A DNA stretch of 64,000 bases from Allopusillimonas lactea (GTDB lineage Bacteria; Pseudomonadota; Gammaproteobacteria; Burkholderiales; Burkholderiaceae_B). How positions within the stretch are numbered: position 1 is the stretch's first letter; each line of letters opens with the position of its first letter. The stretch lies in NCBI RefSeq assembly GCF_021653995.1, contig NZ_JAJJOZ010000001.1, positions 558,001 through 622,000 of the forward strand. Direction: 5' to 3'. The translations under genes and the position numbers were made by a program. Below are positions 16,203-24,298 of the stretch, in pieces. The notes beneath the pieces were generated by a model that saw nothing but the letters and a program-made list of their open reading frames with translations, was not told where the DNA came from and made no database searches.

Positions 16203-18390
16203 AACGCCCCCCGTCTTTGAGTTGCCGAACGCTCTGGCTGATCGTGCCCAGGATGCCGTCCAGTGTTTCAACAACGCCTTGCGCCATGGGACGGCTGCCG
16301 CACACTCGCAAAACGGCGCCACGAGCAACGAGGTCCCGCACGCGGGCCGCGTCACGGCGCAGCGCGTCCTGCACATAGCCACCACCGTCGGGCACGCGGG
16401 AGAACGCCGTGCGCAGGCTGGTCAGCCGGCGATCCCCCAGCCAACTTTTTATCTCCTGGCCAAAGTAAAAATCCACGCTCGGATCCCGTGCCCCGTAGTA
16501 CAGGTGCATGGGCACCCGGCGTATGTTGTCGCGGATGAAGCCCACCAACGGGGCAACCCCCGTACCGGCCCCGATCAGCACCACAGGCCGGCGCCCGCCT
16601 TCCAAGACAAAACCCGGATTGGGCTTGATGAACGCATCGACCCGATCGCCAGGCTTGAGGGCGTGAAGATAAGATGAACACAGGCCGCCCGGCATCCGGC
16701 GTACACATATCTCCAGAAAACCATCCCGATACCCGGAGGCGAGGGAGTAATAGCGCGGCACGGCAGCGCCCGGCGGCAGAATACCCACTAGATCTCCCGC
16801 CTTGAAGCGCGACAACCCGCGCCCAGCCAAGCGTTCCCACCCATTGCGGGCAGGCCAGACAAAACGAAGGATTGCCGCCGCCCCGCCGCCGCCCCCGGCG
16901 TGGTCCTGGCGTGACACCAGCACCAGCGAGGTCGTGGATGGTAAACGCGGCACATAATCAAGTGCAAGCGTTTCACCCAGCGCAGCTGCCAGCGTTTCGC
17001 CCCAGCGATAGAACTGCTGCACAGATTGCTGGTTGACGCGCTCCAGCGGAAGCAACTGCGGCCAGCCGCGTGCGCGCAGCGTACTGTCCAGGGCCTCCGC
17101 GTACGCACAGAAGGCAGCGAATTGCCGGTCGCCAAACCCCAGCACGGTGACCGGCACGTCACCCGCGGGCTGGCTGGCAATGCGCTGCAAGGCCCGGGCC
17201 GCATGCGCCGGCGCTTGTCCCTCGCCATATGTTGCCGCCAATACAAAAACCTGCCTGGTGCCTGGCGCCGTACGAAACGTTTCCAGACCCGCGGTATGAA
17301 CACGATGCCCATTACGCAGCAACGCTTGATGCAAAGCGCCCGCAAAACCCCAGGTGGAACTGCTTTCGCTTGCAACAAAGATCAGCGTATCAGCCCGGCT
17401 CAGCGCGCTGTTTTCGGCAATTACAGGCCGATCGCGCCGCCCCTGCCACCACATTATCAGCCCCGTTAACCAGAACAGCGGAATACTGGCGCCAAGCACA
17501 CCCAGGACCAGCGCCCAGCCCCATGCCCCCTCACCCGTATGCAATAGCGTGACCCAATCGTAAACGCGCTGCGGCAGTGTGGCGGGCTGCCATGCCAGCG
17601 TATGCCCCGTGTACCGGTCCACCCAGCCTGCGCCGTCCTCCGTCACAACTTTCCATGTGTCCTCAGGGTCAGTAGCCACCGGAAAATTCAGTTTGCGCAG
17701 CTCGCCCACGCGTAATGACTGCAGCAAAGCTAACTGTGCTGGTGTACGCTCGGCCAGCTCCACGGGGGTAGAGACCACATCAGGATCCCAGTCGGGTTCG
17801 ACCGGGATCAGCGCGAATGTCGTCGCGCTCATATACAGCGCAGTCAGTGAGGACAAACACAGTACAACCAGCAAAAGCCGGCCCGCTACGACGTGAATAC
17901 GCTGGGTGAGGCTGCCGCGCACCCGTCCTGCGAGCCGCCGCCATCCGCCCAACCTGCGCGCCGTGAGGACCAGCCCCGACAGAGACAGCAGCAACATAGC
18001 AAGCGCGACAGTCGCGGCACCCAGACGCCCCGCATCGCCCATCAGAAACGAACGGTGCAGGCTTTTGACCCAGCGCGCAGTACCCGAGACTTGATAATCA
18101 CCCAGCACCGTGCCGTTCAGCGGATCTACGCGGGACGCCCGGGCCTGATCGCCGGCGAATGAGTACACCACAATGTCACCCGAGGGCAGGCGGCGGATTT
18201 CCTCCACTGCGGGGATGTTTGCGGAGACGCGCTCGACCAGCGTGGAGACAGGCATCGCCTGCTCCGCCGGTACGGATATCCACGCATCGCGTAGTGGATA
18301 AAAAGCGAGTATCACCCCCGTCAGTCCCAGCATCAGCGCAACAGTCCCCGCCGCCAAGCCCAGCCAGCGATGGATCAGCCGCCAGTTCAT
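16183..18390 (-). CDS. PepSY-TM / flavodoxin / FNR fusion: transmembrane NAD(P)H oxidoreductase
   Basis: This 735-aa fusion is built to move electrons from cytosolic NAD(P)H across the inner membrane. Residues 1-320 are a PepSY-TM domain with helices at about 11-31, 123-143, 167-190 and 293-315. His7, His112, His166 and His284 flank these helices and are candidate heme ligands, as in FoxB-type reductases. Residues ~335-475 form a flavodoxin domain (ASESSSTWGFA, LAATYGEG). Residues ~490-735 are a ferredoxin-NADP reductase module with FAD motif PRYYSL (545-550), NAD(P) motif IGAGTGVAPLVGF (606-618) and terminal GRYAEDVF, as in cytochrome P450 reductase. It lies 13 bp after the DUF2271 gene and overlaps apbE. 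Confidence 0.93.
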   Translation of the reverse strand: MNWRLIHRWLGLAAGTVALMLGLTGVILAFYPLRDAWISVPAEQAMPVSTLVERVSANIPAVEEIRRLPSGDIVVYSFAGDQARASRVDPLNGTVLGDYQVSGTARWVKSLHRSFLMGDAGRLGAATVALAMLLLSLSGLVLTARRLGGWRRLAGRVRGSLTQRIHVVAGRLLLVVLCLSSLTALYMSATTFALIPVEPDWDPDVVSTPVELAERTPAQLALLQSLRVGELRKLNFPVATDPEDTWKVVTEDGAGWVDRYTGHTLAWQPATLPQRVYDWVTLLHTGEGAWGWALVLGVLGASIPLFWLTGLIMWWQGRRDRPVIAENSALSRADTLIFVASESSSTWGFAGALHQALLRNGHRVHTAGLETFRTAPGTRQVFVLAATYGEGQAPAHAARALQRIASQPAGDVPVTVLGFGDRQFAAFCAYAEALDSTLRARGWPQLLPLERVNQQSVQQFYRWGETLAAALGETLALDYVPRLPSTTSLVLVSRQDHAGGGGGAAAILRFVWPARNGWERLAGRGLSRFKAGDLVGILPPGAAVPRYYSLASGYRDGFLEICVRRMPGGLCSSYLHALKPGDRVDAFIKPNPGFVLEGGRRPVVLIGAGTGVAPLVGFIRDNIRRVPMHLYYGARDPSVDFYFGQEIKSWLGDRRLTSLRTAFSRVPDGGGYVQDALRRDAARVRDLVARGAVLRVCGSRPMAQGVVETLDGILGTISQSVRQLKDGGRYAEDVF

Positions 18391-18403
18391 ATGTGCCTCC
18401 GCC

Positions 18404-18880
18404 TCACTGAAGTTGATAGGTCAAGGACTGAACGTACTGCTTGCCCGCGTACGCTTTGCCCGCGCCCGCCGTGCTCAGCGGCACGCGTACTTCCGCAGGG
18501 CTGTCGCGCATGTCTTCTGCGGCGGCATCAATGCGTATCTCATAACCCGCGTCCAGTAACGCCTCGGCCAGCTCCGCCGTTACCTTGAGTGTGCGCCCTG
18601 CGCCAACACTGGCCCCCGTCACCCCGTCCAAACGCTTTGCGTCGCCCGCGGACAGACGATTCCAGTCTTTCAGGTGTTTGTAGTACTTGGCCTTGCCGCC
18701 AGCAACCCACAATGTACGGACATAAGCACCCTTGGCGTCGGTGAGATAAACCGCCAGATAAGCGCCATCGCCGCCGTAGTTTTTCAATGCGGCCGACACC
18801 GTCACCGTGCGGCTTTGCGCCAGCGCGGGTATGGAAAGTGTTGTGGCGGCCAATAAGGCTGCGATCAAGGGTTTGGACAT
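18404..18880 (-). CDS. DUF2271 periplasmic protein with predicted flavinylation site
   Basis: This 158-aa exported protein has a signal peptide at residues 1-22 (cleaved after PALAQ), then a single DUF2271 domain. It contains DGVTGAS (residues 85-91), which fits the ApbE target pattern D-x-x-[ST]-G-A-[ST], so Thr88 is the predicted FMN attachment site. The gene is in an operon with apbE and a membrane flavoreductase, which supports a role as periplasmic electron carrier. The ATG at 18880 has AGGAG eight bases upstream; the longer frame from 18949 would mask the signal peptide. Covalent flavin is inferred, not shown. Confidence 0.88.
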   Translation of the reverse strand: MSKPLIAALLAATTLSIPALAQSRTVTVSAALKNYGGDGAYLAVYLTDAKGAYVRTLWVAGGKAKYYKHLKDWNRLSAGDAKRLDGVTGASVGAGRTLKVTAELAEALLDAGYEIRIDAAAEDMRDSPAEVRVPLSTAGAGKAYAGKQYVQSLTYQLQ

Positions 18881-18967
18881 AGACGTTCTCCTGTAAAAAA
18901 GAGGAAGGAGGCGGCGCGGCGCTGACACAGTCGGGCGGCCCGCGTGCACGCCAGGCGCGTGTATTCG

Positions 18968-19291
18968 TTACCGGGTGTCGGGCTCATCGCGCCCGTGCAA
19001 GCGACGCGGACGGTCACGATTGCGCCATTTCACGATCTTCAGCGTTTCGGGATCAAGCTTGGCCTTGAAGGGGCGACCTGCGCTGTCCTCGCCCCGGATT
19101 TCGTAACATCCGTCATCTATTTTGATGCTTCGTATCGTCCAGCCTTCCCGGTCCGCCAAGTCAGCCACAGCGGCGCGAGGCTGCCAACGGGCAACGGGGG
19201 CATCGCAGTCGTCAGTCGCGTGCGCAGGCGTGGCAGCCACAACCATGCATAGCAGCAGCCCGCACATGCCGGGGGATATGTAGAAATTCAT
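18968..19291 (-). CDS. Small exported PepSY-domain protein
   Basis: This 107-aa protein has a signal peptide (MNFYISPGMCGLLLCMVVAA, then TPAHA) and one PepSY module: WTIRSIKIDDGCYEIRG followed by FKAKLDPETLKIVKW, the usual two-strand pattern of PF13670. It has two cysteines in the mature chain (DDCDAP and DGCYE) that could form a disulfide. It is the first gene of the four-gene flavin locus, 87 bp upstream of the DUF2271 gene. GGGAAG precedes the ATG at 19291. Related proteins inhibit or tune partner proteins; the role here is unknown. Confidence 0.82.
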   Translation of the reverse strand: MNFYISPGMCGLLLCMVVAATPAHATDDCDAPVARWQPRAAVADLADREGWTIRSIKIDDGCYEIRGEDSAGRPFKAKLDPETLKIVKWRNRDRPRRLHGRDEPDTR

Positions 19292-19340
19292 TCTGGTTCT
19301 TCCCGCATCAAGCATCCAAGATTTACTTTTCTTTCTTGGC

Positions 19341-19374
19341 ATACTAGGTAAACAAACATGAACGGGACATGAAC
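19341..19374 (-). promoter_or_regulatory. Candidate response-regulator site and -10 for the flavin locus
   Basis: Two identical 8-mers, GTTCATGT on the minus strand (19356-19363 and 19367-19374), repeat with an 11-bp period. The nearest ends nine bases before a -10-like TAGTAT (19341-19346). Direct repeats one helical turn apart that replace the -35 are the arrangement bound by PhoB/OmpR-family activators. Start of transcription would be near 19333, about 40 nt before the PepSY ATG. Confidence 0.45.
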
Positions 19375-19449
19375 CGTGGGTGGCGCTGCGGGTACGACAC
19401 CATCGCGCCCTGCTACCATAGAGGCATTGACATCAGCACTGCCCACCGC

Positions 19450-20235
19450 ATGAAACTCGCCACTTGGAATATCAACTCGCTCAAGGTGCGCCTTCCCCAG
19501 GTGCTGGACTGGCTGCGCCAGAATCCTGTCGACGCTCTGTGCCTGCAGGAGCTCAAGCTGCCCGACGACAAATTCCCCGTCGATGCGTTTGCCGAGATCG
19601 GCTACAAGGCGCAGTGGGCAGGCCAGAAAACCTATAACGGCGTGGCCATCGTCACGCTGGCCGAATGCAACAACGTACAGCGCAACATCCCTGCATTCGA
19701 CGATCACCAGCAGCGCGTCATCGCCACCACACTAAACTGTCCAGACGGCGAATTGCGCGTCATCAGCGCCTATTGTCCCAACGGGCAATCGGTGGGCAGC
19801 GACAAATACAGCTACAAGCTGGCATGGTTCGAGGCGCTGCATGGCTGGCTCGAGTCCGAGCTCAAGCGCTACCCCCGCCTGGCAATACTGGGCGACTACA
19901 ACGTGGCCCCCGAAGACATCGACGTGCACGATCCCGCCAAGTGGGAGGGCGAAGTGCTTGTTTCCGAACCCGAGCGGGCGGCTTTCCGCAAGTTGCTCGA
20001 CCTCGGCCTGACAGACGCTTTCCGGTTGTTCCCCCAGGAAGAAAAATCCTTCAGTTGGTGGGACTATCGCCGTTTTGCATTTCGCCGCAACGCAGGGCTG
20101 CGCATCGATCATGTGCTGCTGTCGTCGGCCCTGCGCGGGCGCTGCACGGCCTGCACCATCGACAAGGCCCCGCGGGCCAACGAACAGCCCTCCGACCACG
20201 CCCCGGTCATTGCCACACTGGATTTCAAAGCATGA
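19450..20235 (+). CDS. xthA: Exodeoxyribonuclease III
   Basis: This AP endonuclease and 3'-5' exonuclease acts in base-excision repair. The 261-aa protein starts MKLATWNINSLKVRL and has the metal-binding Glu34 in LQELKLPDD, GDYNVAPEDID, and the catalytic Asp-His in SDHAPV near the C-terminus. The upstream in-frame extension to 19369 is discarded because the family begins exactly at MKLATWNIN. It is divergent from the PepSY gene and overlaps the next gene by four bases (ATGA). Confidence 0.95.
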   Translation: MKLATWNINSLKVRLPQVLDWLRQNPVDALCLQELKLPDDKFPVDAFAEIGYKAQWAGQKTYNGVAIVTLAECNNVQRNIPAFDDHQQRVIATTLNCPDGELRVISAYCPNGQSVGSDKYSYKLAWFEALHGWLESELKRYPRLAILGDYNVAPEDIDVHDPAKWEGEVLVSEPERAAFRKLLDLGLTDAFRLFPQEEKSFSWWDYRRFAFRRNAGLRIDHVLLSSALRGRCTACTIDKAPRANEQPSDHAPVIATLDFKA

Positions 20236-20591
20236 ACACCTCCGCGCACAGCCGACTCGTCGATACCCTTGAGCGCGGCGTCGTTCTCGATGTGACAGTC
20301 GAGGAATTACAGTTCCGGGCCTACGTGGTGGTTAGCGAACCCGATCTCGAACGCGTGGCGGATTTCGTGCCGCGCGAGCAGTTCGAGCAGGACGGCGACC
20401 TGCACGTCGCGGCTGTCGCGGAGCCATCAGCCGCCGCCGAACAGGTAGAAGACATCGCCTTCAACATGAATCAGGGCGACGCCGCCGTCTTTCTGTGCGG
20501 CACGCAAGCCGCCTATGAAACTACGCTCGACGCGCTGGGCCTTGCACCCGCCGCAGGCACGACAGACGGCAGCGGTCGCGCACCGTTGTAA
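20232..20591 (+). CDS. Small acidic protein of unknown function, coupled to xthA
   Basis: This unrecognised 119-aa soluble acidic protein begins MNTSAHSRLVDTLERGVVLD and overlaps the xthA stop codon by four bases (ATGA). It is therefore probably translated by re-initiation from the xthA message. It contains AYVVVSEPDLERVADFV and AVFLCGTQAAYETTLDALGL, with no signal peptide, membrane segment or motif I can place. The reading frame stays open far upstream inside xthA, but only this start makes sense. Function is unknown. Confidence 0.65.
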   Translation: MNTSAHSRLVDTLERGVVLDVTVEELQFRAYVVVSEPDLERVADFVPREQFEQDGDLHVAAVAEPSAAAEQVEDIAFNMNQGDAAVFLCGTQAAYETTLDALGLAPAAGTTDGSGRAPL

Positions 20592-20624
20592 AATCCATTT
20601 CTTTGCTGATTGTTTCCGTCTGCT

Positions 20625-21263
20625 ATGTCTCCGTCCTACCCCGGCAATGTTTTCATGGTTGTCGCCCCCAGTGGCGCCGGCAAGTCCAGCCTGGTCAACG
20701 CGCTGCTTGCCCAGGACCCTTCTATGGTGCTGTCAATATCCTGCACCACGCGCGCGCCGCGCCCAGGCGAAGAAAACAACAAGCACTACCGCTTCGTCAG
20801 CAAGGAAGACTTCCTCGCCCTGCGCGAGCAAAACGCGCTGCTCGAATGGGCCGAAGTGCACGGCAATTTCTACGGCACCCCGCGCGATCGCATCGACCAC
20901 GCCCTGCGGGAAGGCCATGACGTGCTGCTCGAGATCGACTGGCAAGGCGCCCGACAGGTGCGGGCCCATTTTCCGCAGGCTGTCGGCATTTTCATCCTGC
21001 CGCCGTCGGTCGAGGCACTCGAAGCTCGCCTCATCCAACGCGGGCAAGACGCGCCCGAGGTCATCTCCCGTCGCCTCCTGGCCGCAGGCAGCGAGATGTC
21101 GCACGCCTCAGAATGCCAATATGTTATTATTAATCAAGAGTTTAGCACTGCATTAACAGAACTCTCCCAGATCGTCGCGGCCGCCCGTCTGCGCTATCCG
21201 GCGCAAGCGTTGCGCAATGCCGAACTGTTCTCGCAGCTGGGTATAAGCAAAACGCTTGCCTGA
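20625..21263 (+). CDS. gmk: Guanylate kinase
   Basis: It phosphorylates GMP to GDP. The 212-aa protein has the P-loop VAPSGAGKSSL near residue 14-24, the GMP-binding block SCTTRAPRPGEENNKHYRFV and the lid region HGNFYGTPRDRID. The ATG at 20625 is preferred to an in-frame TTG at 20610. It heads the common proteobacterial gmk-rpoZ-spoT group, linking guanine-nucleotide supply to (p)ppGpp synthesis. Confidence 0.96.
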   Translation: MSPSYPGNVFMVVAPSGAGKSSLVNALLAQDPSMVLSISCTTRAPRPGEENNKHYRFVSKEDFLALREQNALLEWAEVHGNFYGTPRDRIDHALREGHDVLLEIDWQGARQVRAHFPQAVGIFILPPSVEALEARLIQRGQDAPEVISRRLLAAGSEMSHASECQYVIINQEFSTALTELSQIVAAARLRYPAQALRNAELFSQLGISKTLA

Positions 21264-21384
21264 TATGCATACCCTGCTACTATTTACATAATCGCCCGCT
21301 TGCCCGATGGCTGCGGGCAACATTGATCCGTTCGCGGATTCCGCGCCGTTCCCGATCTCACTCCCTCCCTCAACAAGGTTAAAC

Positions 21385-21588
21385 ATGGCTCGCATTACCG
21401 TCGAAGACTGCCTGGAAAAAATCCCCAATCGCTTCAACCTCACCCTCGTGGCCGCGTATCGCGCCCGCGAACTGGCGCAAGGGCACGAACCGCGGCTCGA
21501 ATCCAAAGACAAGCCCACTGTAACGGCATTGCGCGAAGTCGCTGCCGGCGCCACCGGCATGGAAATGCTGCGTAAAGTTCCCACCTGA
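21385..21588 (+). CDS. rpoZ: RNA polymerase omega subunit
   Basis: This is the smallest RNA polymerase core subunit; it helps beta' folding and contributes to the ppGpp site on the enzyme. The 67-aa protein starts MARITVEDCLEKIPNRFNLT and contains LVAAYRARELAQG, the conserved helix. The start at 21385 has AAGG just upstream; the in-frame extension from 21307 is not part of the family. It lies between gmk and spoT. Confidence 0.96.
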   Translation: MARITVEDCLEKIPNRFNLTLVAAYRARELAQGHEPRLESKDKPTVTALREVAAGATGMEMLRKVPT

Positions 21589-21606
21589 CTCCCTACGAGG
21601 CGGCCT

Positions 21607-23877
21607 ATGGCATTTTCCGCATTGCGTGGTGCGTCGTCGGGGTTGCTGGCCGCCCTGAAAAAAGGCCCACGCCTGCGCCGCAAGAAGCCCGCTGCCGTAC
21701 CGCCGCAGGCCATTGCCGCCGAACCGGCGCGCAACACCATCGCTTCGCTGGCGCCGCTCACCGAAATCATCGGCCGCTATCTTGATCCGAAAGATGCCGA
21801 GCGGGTCAAGGAAGCCTATCGCTTCGCCGACCAGGCGCACCTGGGCCAGTTCCGGGCCAGCGGCGAGCCTTATATTTCCCATCCCATCGCGGTCACCGAG
21901 ATCTGTGCCGGCTGGAAACTAGACGCCGACTCCCTCATGGCTGCTTTGCTGCATGACGTCATCGAAGACCAGGGCGTTTCCAAGCAAGAATTGGCCGAAC
22001 GCTTCAGCCCCGACGTCGCTGAGATCGTCGACGGCGTCTCCAAGCTGGACCGCATCGAGTTCGCCTCCAAAGCCGACCAACAGGCCGAAAGCTTTCGCAA
22101 GATGCTGCTGGCCATGGCGCGTGACGTGCGGGTCATTCTCATCAAGCTGGCCGACCGCCTGCACAATATGCGCACCCTGGGCGCCGTGGCCCCCGAAAAG
22201 CGTCGCCGCGTAGCGCGTGAAACACTCGACATCTACACACCGATTGCCCATCGCCTGGGCCTCAATGCCCTATACCGCGAATTGCAGGATCTCTGTTTCC
22301 AGGCCATCCATCCCAACCGCCATGAGGTGCTGCGCAAAGCCATGCTGGCCGCGCGTGGAAATCGCCGCGAGGTGCTTGGCAAGATCTCCGATGCCGTACG
22401 CGTGGCGCTGCCCGCCGCAGGTATCGAGGCGGAAATCAGCGGCCGCGAGAAATCCCTGTACAGCATCTACCGCAAGATGGCTGAACAGAAAAAGTCTTTT
22501 TCCGATGTCCTCGACATCTACGGCTTCCGGGTCATCGTCCATACCCTGCCCGAATGCTATCTCGCGCTGGGTACGCTGCATCAGCTCTACCGTCCGGTGC
22601 CCGGCAAGTTCAAAGACTACATCGCCATCCCCAAACTCAATGGCTATCAGTCGCTGCACACCACCGTTGTAGGGCCGTACGGCACACCGGTCGAGTTCCA
22701 GTTCCGCACCCGCGACATGGATCACATCGCCGAAGAAGGCGTGGCCTCGCACTGGCTGTACAAAGAAGAAGACGTAACCCTGAACGATCTGCAGAAACGC
22801 ACCCATCAGTGGCTGCAGTCCCTGCTCGATATCCAGAGCCAGACGGGCGACTCGGGCGAGTTTCTCGAACACGTCAAGGTCGACCTCTTCCCTGATGCCG
22901 TCTATGTCTTCACGCCGCAAGGCAAAATCCTCTCTCTGCCGCGCGGGGCTACGCCGGTCGATTTTGCGTACGCCATCCACACCGACGTGGGCAACCAGAC
23001 CGTGGCCGCCAAGATCAATGGCGAGTTCGCCCCCTTGCGCACCGAACTCAAGAGTGGCGATTCGGTCGAGATCATCACCTCGCCGGCATCGCGCCCCAGC
23101 GCGCAATGGCTCAATTACGTGCGCACTGGCCGAGCGCGTTCCGAGATCCGCCATTATCTGCGCACGGTCAAATACGAAGAGTCAGTCGCATTCGGCCTGC
23201 GCCTGCTGAACCAAGCGTTCGACCAGCTCAAATTACCACACCCCGCCAACGACGACCCCGAATGGGAAAAGCTTGCCAAAGGCTCGGGCGCGGCCTCGCG
23301 CGACGAGATCCTGGCCGACATCGGCCTGGGCAAACGCCTGGCAGCTGTGGTTGCGCGCCGCTTCGCCCCAGAAAATACGCTGCTGGCCACCACGGCCGCC
23401 GCGGTCGACGAGATTACGGCGACCACCGGGGCCCCCATCCTCATCCACGGCAACGAAGGCCAGGCCGTACAACTGGCACCCTGCTGCGGCCCCCTGCCCG
23501 GCGACGCCATTATCGGTGGCATCCGCCTGGGCCACGGTTTGGTGGTGCACATGGAAGAATGTGCTGTGGCGCAACGCCAGCGTGCGCGCGAGCCCGAACG
23601 ATGGCTTCCCCTGGCCTGGGATGTCAATACGGCACGCCACCTTACAACGCGTCTGGACGTCACCGTCATCAACGAGCGCGGCGTATTGGGCCGCCTGGCG
23701 GCTGAAGTCACTGAGGCCGATTCAAATATCATGCACCTGACCATGCAGGAAGAAGTCGGATCCACCGTCGTTCTTCACCTGACGGTGCAGGTAGACAGCC
23801 GCAAACATCTGGCGCAGGTAATACGCGCCATGCGCCACGTGCCACAGGTGCAGAAAATTGTTCGTGTAAAGGGCTGA
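21607..23877 (+). CDS. spoT: Bifunctional (p)ppGpp synthetase/hydrolase
   Basis: This 756-aa stringent-response enzyme makes and degrades (p)ppGpp. The order is: N-terminal HD hydrolase with intact HDVIED (near residue 117), the synthetase domain (SGREKSLYSIYRKM, then DIYGFRVIVHT and KDYIAIPKLNGYQSLHTTV), a TGS domain (VYVFTPQGKILSLPRGATPVD in part), and a C-terminal ACT domain. The first ~45 residues are a basic, alanine-rich extension ahead of the HD domain. Intact hydrolase residues point to a SpoT/Rel type rather than monofunctional RelA. Third gene of gmk-rpoZ-spoT. Confidence 0.95.
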   Translation: MAFSALRGASSGLLAALKKGPRLRRKKPAAVPPQAIAAEPARNTIASLAPLTEIIGRYLDPKDAERVKEAYRFADQAHLGQFRASGEPYISHPIAVTEICAGWKLDADSLMAALLHDVIEDQGVSKQELAERFSPDVAEIVDGVSKLDRIEFASKADQQAESFRKMLLAMARDVRVILIKLADRLHNMRTLGAVAPEKRRRVARETLDIYTPIAHRLGLNALYRELQDLCFQAIHPNRHEVLRKAMLAARGNRREVLGKISDAVRVALPAAGIEAEISGREKSLYSIYRKMAEQKKSFSDVLDIYGFRVIVHTLPECYLALGTLHQLYRPVPGKFKDYIAIPKLNGYQSLHTTVVGPYGTPVEFQFRTRDMDHIAEEGVASHWLYKEEDVTLNDLQKRTHQWLQSLLDIQSQTGDSGEFLEHVKVDLFPDAVYVFTPQGKILSLPRGATPVDFAYAIHTDVGNQTVAAKINGEFAPLRTELKSGDSVEIITSPASRPSAQWLNYVRTGRARSEIRHYLRTVKYEESVAFGLRLLNQAFDQLKLPHPANDDPEWEKLAKGSGAASRDEILADIGLGKRLAAVVARRFAPENTLLATTAAAVDEITATTGAPILIHGNEGQAVQLAPCCGPLPGDAIIGGIRLGHGLVVHMEECAVAQRQRAREPERWLPLAWDVNTARHLTTRLDVTVINERGVLGRLAAEVTEADSNIMHLTMQEEVGSTVVLHLTVQVDSRKHLAQVIRAMRHVPQVQKIVRVKG

Positions 23878-23947
23878 GCACAGCCATGCAGGCCGCTGCC
23901 TCACTCGTACGGGGTCTGGCGCGGGCCGGGGACACACGCGCTGCAGT

Positions 23948-24298
23948 TCAGAAGGCTGGGGGCACCACCGCCAACATGGCGCCGTAAGCCAGCACACCGG
24001 CCAGGGTGGCCCAGGCAATACTGCCCACGTAACGGCGGCCCAGCCATACACCAAGCAGCCCCGCTGCGACGGCCAGCATCGAACGCATCGGCGCGGCGCC
24101 ATTCACCAGCCCCCACAGCGACACCGTGAGCAGCGCCACAATGGCCGCAGGGCCGATGGCATCCATGCCTCGTCGCCACGCGCCACGCGGTTGCCGGCGG
24201 GCGCTGTTACGCATATGCCAAGCCATTGGCAGAAAGCGTACAAGGAAGGTGCCAACACCCGATAACACAGCAATCCACAGCAGACTGGTGTCGCTCAC
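23948..24298 (-). CDS. azlD: AzlD-family branched-chain amino-acid exporter subunit
   Basis: This 116-aa membrane protein has about three to four hydrophobic segments and starts LLWIAVLSGVGTFLVRFLPM, typical of AzlD. It is the small partner of AzlC and together they export branched-chain or related amino acids. Its start overlaps the azlC stop by four bases, showing translational coupling. No Lrp-type regulator adjoins this pair. Confidence 0.88.
   Translation of the reverse strand: MSDTSLLWIAVLSGVGTFLVRFLPMAWHMRNSARRQPRGAWRRGMDAIGPAAIVALLTVSLWGLVNGAAPMRSMLAVAAGLLGVWLGRRYVGSIAWATLAGVLAYGAMLAVVPPAF

Noticed and set aside
22270..23154. 294-codon minus-strand ORF inside spoT
   Set aside because: Antisense to a conserved housekeeping gene; no recognisable domain.
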